A DNA stretch of 62,041 bases from an uncultured Lachnospiraceae bacterium (GTDB taxonomy: Bacteria; Bacillota; Clostridia; Lachnospirales; Lachnospiraceae). Location of the stretch: the NCBI GenBank assembly GCA_951801955.1, contig CATOOV010000013.1, positions 1-62,041 of the forward strand, written 5' to 3'. A program made the position numbers and the translations under genes. Below are positions 24,841-32,429 of this stretch, in pieces. The first letter of the stretch is position 1. Every line of letters starts with the position of its first letter. The notes beneath the pieces are model-generated. The model made no database searches and was not told the origin of the DNA. It saw only the letters and a program-made list of their open reading frames with translations.

Positions 24841-25791
24841 TTACTCTTTGACTGCCCCTGCCATAATTCCCTGTTCCAGATAATCCTGACCACCCAAAAA
24901 TACCAAAATCGCTGGAAAAAAGGTAATTACCGACGCCGCAAACGCCATACCAGACTTGCTGACGGCCGTAATATCCGGCAGGAAAATAGATAATGGGAAC
25001 AGGCTTTTGTCCTTTAAAAATGTCATCGGCTGTTCAATCAGACTCCAATATTCCAAAAATCCCAGTACCATGGAAGCTATAATTCCAGAAGAGCCTATGG
25101 GCAGTGCAATATGCCAAAACAACTGCCATTCCCTGGCTCCATCCAGTTTTGCCGATTCAATCAAGCTGTCAGGTATCTCTGTAAAAAACCGATATACAAT
25201 AAAGACGGGAAATGTGGAAAATATCCCAGGAAGTATAATGCCCCATAGGCTGTCTGTCAGTTTCAATTGATCTAAAACCAGATAATCTGACAGCATTAAC
25301 ACCTGAAACGGCAAAAGCATGAGTATCATATAAATTAAAAAAAACCCCTTTTTCCATGGGAACTGATACTTTGCAAATCCCCATGCCGCCATAATTCCCA
25401 CCAAAAGCTGTCCTGCAAGCACTCCAAAAGTAATCTTAATGGAATTCCAAAACATCACAAAAAATTCAGGGGAATCCAGAAAAATTTCAACAAAATGACT
25501 GAATGTAGGATAATATGGCAGCAGTGGAACATCCACATAACCTTCTTTCCCGGTAATGACGGCGCCTAGGTAACGTACCAGCTCATCATCTCCCATAAAG
25601 GAACCTGAAATTAAAAAAAACACTGGATAAAGGACCACAACGGCAAGAACGGCAAGCACACCCCAGAGCAGCTTTCGCACAAGATGCATCCGGCACAGTT
25701 TCTCCCAAACCCTATGCCAAATGTTTTCTTTGTTTTTTATACCTATGCCCCTGTGTTTTTTGCTCTCTCCAATCATCACATGCGATAACAT
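24841..25791 (-). CDS. Carbohydrate-type ABC permease (MalG-like)
   Basis: About 316 residues with six predicted spans. The EAA loop that docks the ATPase is ESAKLDGAREWQLFWHIALP. MalG-like features include LYPVFFLISGSF near the start and the late FFPAILVFLGGQDYLEQGIMAGAVKE. I chose MLSHVMIGES at 25791 because the longer frame (25863) begins inside a hairpin and lacks a ribosome site; 25776 is possible. It pairs with the upstream permease to form a heterodimeric channel. No ATPase is encoded nearby, so a shared MsmX-type ATPase elsewhere is inferred. Confidence 0.87.
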   Translation of the reverse strand: MLSHVMIGESKKHRGIGIKNKENIWHRVWEKLCRMHLVRKLLWGVLAVLAVVVLYPVFFLISGSFMGDDELVRYLGAVITGKEGYVDVPLLPYYPTFSHFVEIFLDSPEFFVMFWNSIKITFGVLAGQLLVGIMAAWGFAKYQFPWKKGFFLIYMILMLLPFQVLMLSDYLVLDQLKLTDSLWGIILPGIFSTFPVFIVYRFFTEIPDSLIESAKLDGAREWQLFWHIALPIGSSGIIASMVLGFLEYWSLIEQPMTFLKDKSLFPLSIFLPDITAVSKSGMAFAASVITFFPAILVFLGGQDYLEQGIMAGAVKE

Positions 25792-25843
25792 CTTATCAAA
25801 AATTTCCTTTCTTAATTTGTAACTATTCAGAACACCCTGAAAA

Positions 25844-25890
25844 TAGCAATTCAGAACGTTCAAATTTATTTGAAAAGGGATGAATTGCTA
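25844..25890 (-). promoter_or_regulatory. Nested intercistronic hairpin between permease genes
   Basis: TAGCAATTCA (25844-25853) and TGAATTGCTA (25881-25890) are perfect partners; inside them TTCAAAT/ATTTGAA (25859-25865 and 25868-25874) form a second stem. It begins immediately after the first permease's stop codon. No T-run follows, so mRNA stabilisation or processing is more likely than termination. Confidence 0.6.
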
Positions 25891-26787
25891 TTATTCTTTT
25901 CTATCCCATACCTTTTGTAAGAGCAGAATGAACACCAGCATAACCACGCTTTCCATTACTGCCGCTGCAGCCATCTTGTCAAAGGAAAAATTCCGAAACC
26001 AGTTATTAAACAAATGCTGCATCATATAAATACTTTCATGGGGATAATCTCCTGCAACCAGATAAGATTCCCGAAATACTTTAAAGGAATTGAGAAAGGA
26101 TAAAACGGTTATGGTATACAGTGATGGTTTCAGATTTGGCAAAGTTATTTTTAGAAAGCACTGCCACTCTCCAGCCCCATCCACTCGCGCCGCTTCGTAA
26201 ATATTCTCTGAGATTCCTGATAAGCCTGCCATCCAAAGAACAATGTCATATCCAAGGTTCTTCCAGATATAGCTTCCTACCAAAATCCAAAAAGCATTTT
26301 TACCATTCATCCAGTCGCATCCTTGTATGCCAAAATTGCCAAGACACTGGTTTACCATTCCCTGTCCATGGAACAAAAGCCTCCACATCAACGCCACAGA
26401 CACTGCCGGTAATGCCATAGGCATCAAAAAAGCGCTTTTGACAATCCCGCCATATTTGCTTCGGTCCAACACCGCCGCACATACCAAAGCAGCCACAATC
26501 AATATGGGAATACAAATTACTGTAAATAGAAATGTATTTTTTACGGCAAGGCAAAATGCTGTGTTGCCTAAAATTGCCCGATAGTTTTCCAAACCTACAA
26601 AGCTGTTTTCTACCGCTCCTGTAAAGGAACGTCGGACAACATCTGCATAAGGCAGCAAGTAAAATACCAGTACCCCCAAAAAACTTGGCAAGATCCAAAT
26701 AAGCCCCCGCAAATTTTTACAGTTTTGGTGATGTTGGATCATTCTTGTTTCCTTTGTTATATTTCTATTTTTTACTGTCTTACGCAT
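25891..26787 (-). CDS. Sugar-type ABC permease (UgpA/MalF-like)
   Basis: 298 residues, six predicted spans beginning LIWILPSFLGVLVFYLLPY. The EAA loop is YEAARVDGAGEWQCFLKITLPNLKP, and LNSFKVFRESYLVAGDYP is the typical late loop of this family. It follows the solute-binding protein gene across a 113-bp gap containing a strong hairpin and precedes the MalG-like permease. Substrate is unknown; the partner binding protein is atypical, so a sugar should not be assumed. Confidence 0.88.
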   Translation of the reverse strand: MRKTVKNRNITKETRMIQHHQNCKNLRGLIWILPSFLGVLVFYLLPYADVVRRSFTGAVENSFVGLENYRAILGNTAFCLAVKNTFLFTVICIPILIVAALVCAAVLDRSKYGGIVKSAFLMPMALPAVSVALMWRLLFHGQGMVNQCLGNFGIQGCDWMNGKNAFWILVGSYIWKNLGYDIVLWMAGLSGISENIYEAARVDGAGEWQCFLKITLPNLKPSLYTITVLSFLNSFKVFRESYLVAGDYPHESIYMMQHLFNNWFRNFSFDKMAAAAVMESVVMLVFILLLQKVWDRKE

Positions 26788-26847
26788 GTTCTTCTGTTCC
26801 CTTTTTTATAAATTAACACCTACGCCTACCGCAAGCTTCAATTACCC

Positions 26848-26888
26848 TGGCAGTTAAATCTGGGAAAATTCCTGTGATTTAACTGCCA
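26848..26888 (-). terminator. Hairpin between binding protein and permease genes
   Basis: TGGCAGTTAAATC (26848-26860) pairs perfectly with 26876-26888 (13 bp, 15-base loop). No T-run follows. Such a hairpin behind a binding-protein gene commonly protects that mRNA segment so that more binding protein than permease is made. Confidence 0.65.
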
Positions 26889-26900
26889 AAACAACCTCTC

Positions 26901-29192
26901 CTACTCTGCCAAATAAATATTTACTTTCTGCATAATAGCATCTGTGGCTTCCTGGGGATCCAATTCCCCTTTCAAAACCTTTTCCCCTTGTTCTGTCACA
27001 GCATCCTTGATCACATCATCACACAATGCTGGAGTTTTCAGCGATTCAGCAATATCTATCATTTTTTTAACCTCTTCCTCCGGGGTTGGCTCCATTGCAT
27101 AGGAAAGCTTCTCATCCAAACCTACGCCGCCCGTTGAAACCAAAGACTCTTTTCCCTCATATTCATGTCCGTCAATCACACTGCGAAACGCTTCTTTCTC
27201 TACTGGAAATCCTCCAAATTGAGAAATTTTCTGCGCTTTATTTGAAAAGAGATAAGACACAAACTGTTCTGCTGTCTGTGTCTGGGTGCTTTTGCTGCTG
27301 ACTCCCAAAATCATACAGGGAACAAAGGAACGATCTGCCTGCCCTGGCATTAAATCTACTGTTCCATTTTCCAGTTTTTCATTGACGGCACGCCACATCC
27401 CATAATCCATGGAACCACACAATCCAACGCATGTATTGGTTCGTCCAAATGCCACGTCAAAAGAACCCCAATCCAAACTCAATTTTCTCATCTCTTGTAT
27501 TTCAGCATCTTCTGAACTGATATATACACCCGTTTTTCCTTCCTCTATACTGCTGTCATATTCCCCATATGCATTTTTTAGCTTTGTCAAAAAATCTGTG
27601 ATCTTTGACGCATCCAGGGTTTTATCATCTTTCTGCCATGCCGCGCCGCAGCTATACCAAAATTTTTCAACCACCAGTTTTGGTTTCATATGTGCCAGCG
27701 CCTCTTTGCGTTGGGTAAATGAATCAAAATCTTCCCCTGGCGTATAATATGCGCTGCCTGCCTGGATCATAGGTATCATAAATCTTGCAGGAACCGCACA
27801 TAATCCATTTTTTTCTTTCTTATATGCATTCAGGATATTGTTAAAATAATCCTTTTCACTTAAATCTAACACAGAAGACAAATCCTTCAAAATCCCTTTC
27901 TCGATATAAGTATCAACTGGCATTCCATCCAGCACTAACACATCTGGTCCTTTTCCGGCCATAATTTCTGTTGTCAATGTTTTTAATGCATCAGAAACAG
28001 TCACCCCATTTTCTTCTGACAGTGCAATTTGATAATTGACATACACATCGGTATGTTCTTTCTGGAAACGACTGATGGACTGGCGCAGTTCCCGGTTATC
28101 GTTCAGAGAATACACCTTCAGTTCCTTTTCTGGCTTGGAGGGGGTGTCTGCAGAATAGGTATATTTTAAAATTTCAATTCCTCCTGGTGACTCAGCATTG
28201 ATATCATTCGCCGCCACCAGCAGATTTTGATCATCAATCATCGTCAGCGCAATGGCATAAAAAGAAGGTGCTCCCAAAGAATTCATGGTTCCATCAATTA
28301 AATGTTCCATAACGCTTCCGCCAAATTTGTAGTGATACAGTCCTCCCTTCGAGAGATAGTAAACGCTCTCGCCTGCATCTGTAGTATCAATTGCGTTAAA
28401 CATTCCATTTTCCAGGACGTTTTTCTGCAATGCTTCCTCTGCCTTCTGTTGTTCCCCTGTCTCAGTATCATACAAAAGGGCTTCGGAGCTGGTCTGGACC
28501 ATCAGCCGTTTTCCAACTGCAAACATTTGATGGGATTCTTGAGTTCCATCAAACTCATAGGTACGTTTTATGCTTCCATCCTGGATATTTATCTGGTAAA
28601 CATTGTCCTTCATATCCTTTACTAAAATCTGGTCAGTTCCCAAAAATTGAATTCCCAGCAAAAGGTTGGAATCCCCTTCTTTCTTTGGAAACTCATATTC
28701 CAGCCTGCTTCCATTTCCCTTTTCATCCATCAGATACAACACAGGAGAGATTCCATTATCTCCAATTTCATTCCATACACAGATTGCCTGCCCGCCTGTA
28801 GATAATGCCGCATAATCTATATATCCCTTTTCTTCATCCTGCAGTTCTGTCGGAAAATCAAATGCTTTTTCCCAAGATGCGCCTGAATCCTTAGAATCCC
28901 ACGCATTTTTCTTTCCATTGCCATCACTGCCTATTAACCGTATGGTTCCATCCTCCAATCTCTTCATATCATAAATGTTTCCAAAATCTGTGGGCAGTTT
29001 GACCTCCTCTTCCAAAAAACGCCCCATTGCCTGCCCCTTGTCTTCTTTTCCCTCCTCCTGTGTACCGTCTTTTTCTGTATTGGCACTGTTGGATTCTTCT
29101 TTGCCTTTCCCACTGCATCCAGCCAGGCACCCGACAATCATCGCCGCCAACAATAAAATTCCTATCGCCCGTTTAAAATTTCTCTGTTTCAT
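26901..29192 (-). CDS. Solute-binding lipoprotein fused to N-terminal propeller-like domain
   Basis: A 763-residue lipoprotein: signal peptide with lipobox LAGC (Cys about 26), then an acidic linker. Residues about 55-360 hold repeated strand units with WD/sialidase-like phrasing (IYDMKRLEDGTIRLIGSDGN, WDSKDSGASWEKAF, ILVKDMKDNVYQIN), which I read as a beta-propeller. The C-terminal half (about 365-763) is an ABC type 1 extracellular solute-binding domain (KELKVYSLNDNRELRQSI; GPDVLVLDGMPVDTYIEKG; FVSYLFSNKAQKISQFGGFP). The start at 29192 has AAGGAGG upstream. Ordinary sugar-binding proteins are 400-550 residues, so the N-terminal half is an addition, possibly for sensing or binding a large ligand. 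Confidence 0.85.
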   Translation of the reverse strand: MKQRNFKRAIGILLLAAMIVGCLAGCSGKGKEESNSANTEKDGTQEEGKEDKGQAMGRFLEEEVKLPTDFGNIYDMKRLEDGTIRLIGSDGNGKKNAWDSKDSGASWEKAFDFPTELQDEEKGYIDYAALSTGGQAICVWNEIGDNGISPVLYLMDEKGNGSRLEYEFPKKEGDSNLLLGIQFLGTDQILVKDMKDNVYQINIQDGSIKRTYEFDGTQESHQMFAVGKRLMVQTSSEALLYDTETGEQQKAEEALQKNVLENGMFNAIDTTDAGESVYYLSKGGLYHYKFGGSVMEHLIDGTMNSLGAPSFYAIALTMIDDQNLLVAANDINAESPGGIEILKYTYSADTPSKPEKELKVYSLNDNRELRQSISRFQKEHTDVYVNYQIALSEENGVTVSDALKTLTTEIMAGKGPDVLVLDGMPVDTYIEKGILKDLSSVLDLSEKDYFNNILNAYKKEKNGLCAVPARFMIPMIQAGSAYYTPGEDFDSFTQRKEALAHMKPKLVVEKFWYSCGAAWQKDDKTLDASKITDFLTKLKNAYGEYDSSIEEGKTGVYISSEDAEIQEMRKLSLDWGSFDVAFGRTNTCVGLCGSMDYGMWRAVNEKLENGTVDLMPGQADRSFVPCMILGVSSKSTQTQTAEQFVSYLFSNKAQKISQFGGFPVEKEAFRSVIDGHEYEGKESLVSTGGVGLDEKLSYAMEPTPEEEVKKMIDIAESLKTPALCDDVIKDAVTEQGEKVLKGELDPQEATDAIMQKVNIYLAE

Positions 29193-29273
29193 CCTCTTTT
29201 CCTCCTTACAAACCTTTAAAATCAGGCAATTTCTTACTTCAAAATAATCATATCCAATTTGGAAGCTGATGTT

Positions 29274-29354
29274 AGCATAGCACAAGAATCTCTAACTATC
29301 CTCTAAAACACAGGAAATTTTTTAGAGATTATTTAGAGATAGATGTGTTATACT
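29274..29354. promoter_or_regulatory. Symmetric divergent promoters with four-half-site operator
   Basis: TTTAGAG occurs at 29321 and 29332 (11-bp spacing); the reverse CTCTAA occurs at 29290 and 29301 (also 11 bp). The pairs form a palindrome centred near 29314. A -10 lies exactly 10 bases beyond each outer half-site: TATACT at 29349-29354 (plus) and TATGCT at 29274-29279 (minus), so the half-sites take the place of the -35 boxes. Direct repeats at 11 bp are the hallmark of OmpR/PhoB-type regulators, and such a regulator is encoded at 29721. Confidence 0.7.
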
Positions 29355-29445
29355 ACACGTAAGCAATGAGCAGTGCCAAATTTACCAAAATTAATATATC
29401 ATGCTTACATGTAAATATTGGTTTTTGGTGAATTTGATAGGGCGA

Positions 29446-29549
29446 ATGCCCGTAACCAAGGAAAACCGCAGGTTTTTTTGGGGCTCTGCTCTTTGCCGCA
29501 CAAAATGCCCGTGGGCGAGGAAACCACAAGTTTTTCGAGCTGCACTGCC
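29446..29549. repeat. Two imperfect 45-bp direct repeats in response-regulator leader
   Basis: ATGCCCGTAACCAAGGAAAA to TCTGCT (29446-29490) and ATGCCCGTGGGCGAGGAAAC to CACTGCC (29505-29549) share ATGCCCGT, AGGAAA-CC-CA-GTTTTT and CTGC. Period 59 bp. No gene. Confidence 0.55.
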
Positions 29550-29564
29550 ATTTTTAGATATAAA

Positions 29565-29694
29565 TAGGCAATTTCCAAACTCAATGATTGTATTATTTTC
29601 ATACACAACTCAAAAAATTTAAACGAAATATTTTTGTGAATTGTACTAATTGTGCATGAAATTTCAACAAATTAGTAGTTTCGCAATTATCTAT
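29565..29694. repeat. Family C repeat, short palindromic copy
   Basis: A left end TAGGCAATTTCCAAACTCAA and a right end AGTAGTTTCGCAATTATCTA face each other, with the intervening TACACAACTCAAAAAATTTA matching the element at 55096-55378. It lacks the central segment of that copy. It ends 26 bp before the response regulator start, between promoter and gene. Confidence 0.65.
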
Positions 29695-29720
29695 CAGATA
29701 TAAGAAGATGGAGGGAAAAC

Positions 29721-30401
29721 ATGCGAATTTTGATTATTGAAGACGATAAATCCCTTGCGGAAACACTTCGTTTCCAACTGGAATATAATCATTTTGAAAC
29801 AGATGTGTGCCATAATGGGGAAGAAGGACTGCACTTTATTGAGCAGCAGTCCCATGACCTGATCTTGCTGGACCGTATGCTTCCAATCCTGGACGGGATT
29901 TCTGTGCTAAAGATTACCCGTGAAAAAAATATCTCCACACCGATTATTTTTGTCACGGCACTTGGCGCACTGAACGATAAAATCACAGGACTTGACTGCG
30001 GTGCCGATGACTACTTGGTAAAACCCTTTGATTTTGAAGAACTGCTTGCCCGGATACGCTGCATTCTAAGGCGCCCTCCAAAATGGGAAGGCTGTAAGCC
30101 CCTGGAATATGAAGATCTTTCTTATGATACAGAACAAAAAAAGCTTTATTGTGGAAATATTTCCTGTTCTTTATCTGCAAGAGAAGGAGATTTGCTGGAA
30201 TTTTTCCTGCGCAATCCAGATCAGACCATCCCCCGCTCCTCCCTGCTCTCGAAAGTCTGGGGGCCTGATGCAGAAGTGGAGGATGGAAACTTAGACAATT
30301 ATATTTATTTTCTGCGCCGACGGCTGAAAAGTGTAAAAAGCCGCGCCCATCTAAAAACAATACGGGGAATCGGCTATCAACTGGAGGGAAGCCATGTTTA
30401 A
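29721..30401 (+). CDS. OmpR/PhoB-family response regulator
   Basis: 226 residues. Receiver domain (1-118) with acidic pocket EDD (7-9), phospho-Asp in LILLDRMLP (about 51), Thr in FVTALGA and Lys in YLVKPFD. The C-terminal winged helix (about 128-222) has LSAREGDLLEFFLRNPDQTIPR and the wing LKTIRGIGYQLE. Ribosome site GGAGGG. It overlaps the kinase gene by 8 bp. It is divergent from the transporter operon, with the symmetric operator between them, so it very likely controls that operon and itself. Confidence 0.93.
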   Translation: MRILIIEDDKSLAETLRFQLEYNHFETDVCHNGEEGLHFIEQQSHDLILLDRMLPILDGISVLKITREKNISTPIIFVTALGALNDKITGLDCGADDYLVKPFDFEELLARIRCILRRPPKWEGCKPLEYEDLSYDTEQKKLYCGNISCSLSAREGDLLEFFLRNPDQTIPRSSLLSKVWGPDAEVEDGNLDNYIYFLRRRLKSVKSRAHLKTIRGIGYQLEGSHV

Positions 30402-31680
30402 AAAGCTCCATATCCGACTTACCATTTTTTGTACCTTGGTCAGTGGCATGATCTTGATTTTAATGTCCTTAATTTGTCTGTCCCTTTCTGAGACAGAAAC
30501 CAGGGAAAGCTATTTTTCTGATTTCAAAATCAATGTGAATATGCTGGTCAATCATCTGGAAAGCCAAACTGTAATTTCCCACAACTGGCTGAGCCAGTTC
30601 CAGGCAGATAGTCAGTTTGAGATGGATATTTTAGACAATGGATCAAAATTGGTGTTTGAACAGCTCTCCCCACTCTCTGCGGATGATGAACTTTTTGGGC
30701 TGGCACGACAAACAGCAGGCACGGACTATCATATTTTAGGACAGTCCGTCTTTCCAAATTCTGTACTTACCACTCATGCTGAGTTTGAGGTCACATATCA
30801 AGAGCAAAACTATTATGCCTCCGTCGCCATAATTCCAAAAAACAACGGCATACTGGACGTCGCCGTGATTCAACCTTTGACAGACCTATACCAAACCCTC
30901 TCTCTTCGCCGTATGCAATTTGCCGGAGCAGACATTTTTGGTGTCTTCCTTTTAGCTTTGTTCTTCTGGTTTTTCACTTGGCGCATAATTCAGCCTTTGA
31001 TTCGAAACAGGCAAAAACAAATAGAATTTATCGCATCCGCTTCCCATGAGCTGCGTTCCCCCCTCACTGTCATGTTATCTTGCCTGTCTGCCATGAAACA
31101 TGCCACGCCCAAGGAAACCGAACAATTTTCGGAGACTATCATGTTGGAGGGAAAACGAATGAGCCGGCTCATTGACGATATGCTGACCCTTTCTGGTACC
31201 GACAGTTCCCATTTTACCATTCACAAGACGACCGTAGAACTGGATACCCTGCTGCTGTCTGCCTATGAAAAATTTGAACCTTTGGCAATAAAAAAATGTA
31301 TCTCTCTGCGCATTACCCTGCCAGACCAACTGATACCACCTTGTTCTTGTGATAAAGAACGCATAGAGCAGGTATTATCCATCCTGTTAGATAATGCCCT
31401 TTCCTATACGCCTTCCGGCGGCAAAATCTGCCTTTCCTTGCAGACATCCTCAGACAAACTGATCCTTCGGGTGGCAGATCACGGAATCGGTATTCCCGAT
31501 TCCGAAAAAAAAGCAGTGTTTGAGCGTTTCTACCGATGTGATAAATCCCACAAAGACAAAAACCATTTTGGGCTGGGACTTTGCATTGCACAAGAAATCA
31601 TCCATATGCACAGAGGAAAACTATGGGTGGAGGATACCCCCGGCGGAGGCGCCACTTTTGTAGTAGTACTTTGCCGCTGA
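30394..31680 (+). CDS. Membrane sensor histidine kinase
   Basis: 428 residues: span 1 (TIFCTLVSGMILILMSLICL), an extracellular sensor of about 135 residues, span 2 (GVFLLALFFWFFTW), then HisKA with ASHELRSPLTV and HATPase with DNALSYTPSG (N box), DHGIGIP (G1) and FGLGLCIAQE (G2). No HAMP domain is obvious; the H-box follows the second span by about 25 residues. It pairs with the overlapping response regulator. The divergent transporter suggests that it senses that system's ligand or an envelope signal. Confidence 0.92.
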   Translation: MFKKLHIRLTIFCTLVSGMILILMSLICLSLSETETRESYFSDFKINVNMLVNHLESQTVISHNWLSQFQADSQFEMDILDNGSKLVFEQLSPLSADDELFGLARQTAGTDYHILGQSVFPNSVLTTHAEFEVTYQEQNYYASVAIIPKNNGILDVAVIQPLTDLYQTLSLRRMQFAGADIFGVFLLALFFWFFTWRIIQPLIRNRQKQIEFIASASHELRSPLTVMLSCLSAMKHATPKETEQFSETIMLEGKRMSRLIDDMLTLSGTDSSHFTIHKTTVELDTLLLSAYEKFEPLAIKKCISLRITLPDQLIPPCSCDKERIEQVLSILLDNALSYTPSGGKICLSLQTSSDKLILRVADHGIGIPDSEKKAVFERFYRCDKSHKDKNHFGLGLCIAQEIIHMHRGKLWVEDTPGGGATFVVVLCR

Positions 31681-31797
31681 GCAACGATTGCTGCAAAACT
31701 TGCTTTCACGCAAATAAAGGGAGCCTTCTCCAATGAAATAAAAAATTTTTTCTGATACTCCCCTGATTTGCACCGCCGAATATCAACACCGTTTTGT

Positions 31798-32406
31798 TCA
31801 AACTTTTAAGGCAGTGGAAAAAAATTCCTGGAATCCCTCGCCAAAAGCCGCCTCATCCTGTGCATTCCCTGGAAGGTCATAATAGTATTTTCCACTGGAA
31901 ATCTGAATGGAAATCCGATCTATGGGAAATCCTTTCTGGCTGATGGGATGAGGGACAGAAGTCAATAAAAAAGGTTTCCCTGACAGTTGAGGCATCTCGC
32001 TCTCATAGATTTCCTGTTCAGACTTACAAAAACAGACTGCATTTCGATACTGTGCCTTGAAATCTCCAAACTTCTGTGCAAGACCGCTGTAGTATGCTGT
32101 CAACTGTTCGTCCGTCATTTCGCAGCCAAGAGGTCTTCTGGCATAGATTCCTGGCTGCAGCTTTTCGGGAAGATTTTCAAAATAAAGCCCTGTATCACAG
32201 GAAAATACTGGCAAGTGAAAGGCTTGGTAATATGCCTTTGCCTTTAACCTAGCATTTTCCAAAAGGGAACTGCCCGTTTCTTTTACCTTTGGAATCTGCA
32301 TATTTAACGCTTTTAACCCTTTTACTTCAATCCCCATTGGTTTCAATGCCCTTTTCATCACAAGGAGCTTTCCCTTATTGGTTGTTCCATACAATAATTC
32401 TATCAT
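31798..32406 (-). CDS. RdgB/HAM1-like purine NTP pyrophosphatase
   Basis: A 202-residue HAM1-family protein expected to hydrolyse dITP/XTP and keep them out of DNA. Family signs are TTNKGKLLVMKRAL at the start, ETGSSLLENARLKAKAYY (metal Glu) and SCDTGLYFENLP where most members have a DDSGL box. The altered Cys-Asp pair and the lack of the usual C-terminal SHR motif make it a divergent member, so substrate choice may differ. It starts 23 bp after the SNF2 gene with a GAGGGAAAG site, forming a two-gene operon. Confidence 0.75.
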   Translation of the reverse strand: MIELLYGTTNKGKLLVMKRALKPMGIEVKGLKALNMQIPKVKETGSSLLENARLKAKAYYQAFHLPVFSCDTGLYFENLPEKLQPGIYARRPLGCEMTDEQLTAYYSGLAQKFGDFKAQYRNAVCFCKSEQEIYESEMPQLSGKPFLLTSVPHPISQKGFPIDRISIQISSGKYYYDLPGNAQDEAAFGEGFQEFFSTALKV

Positions 32407-32429
32407 TAAATTCTTTCCCTCTTCTCCTG

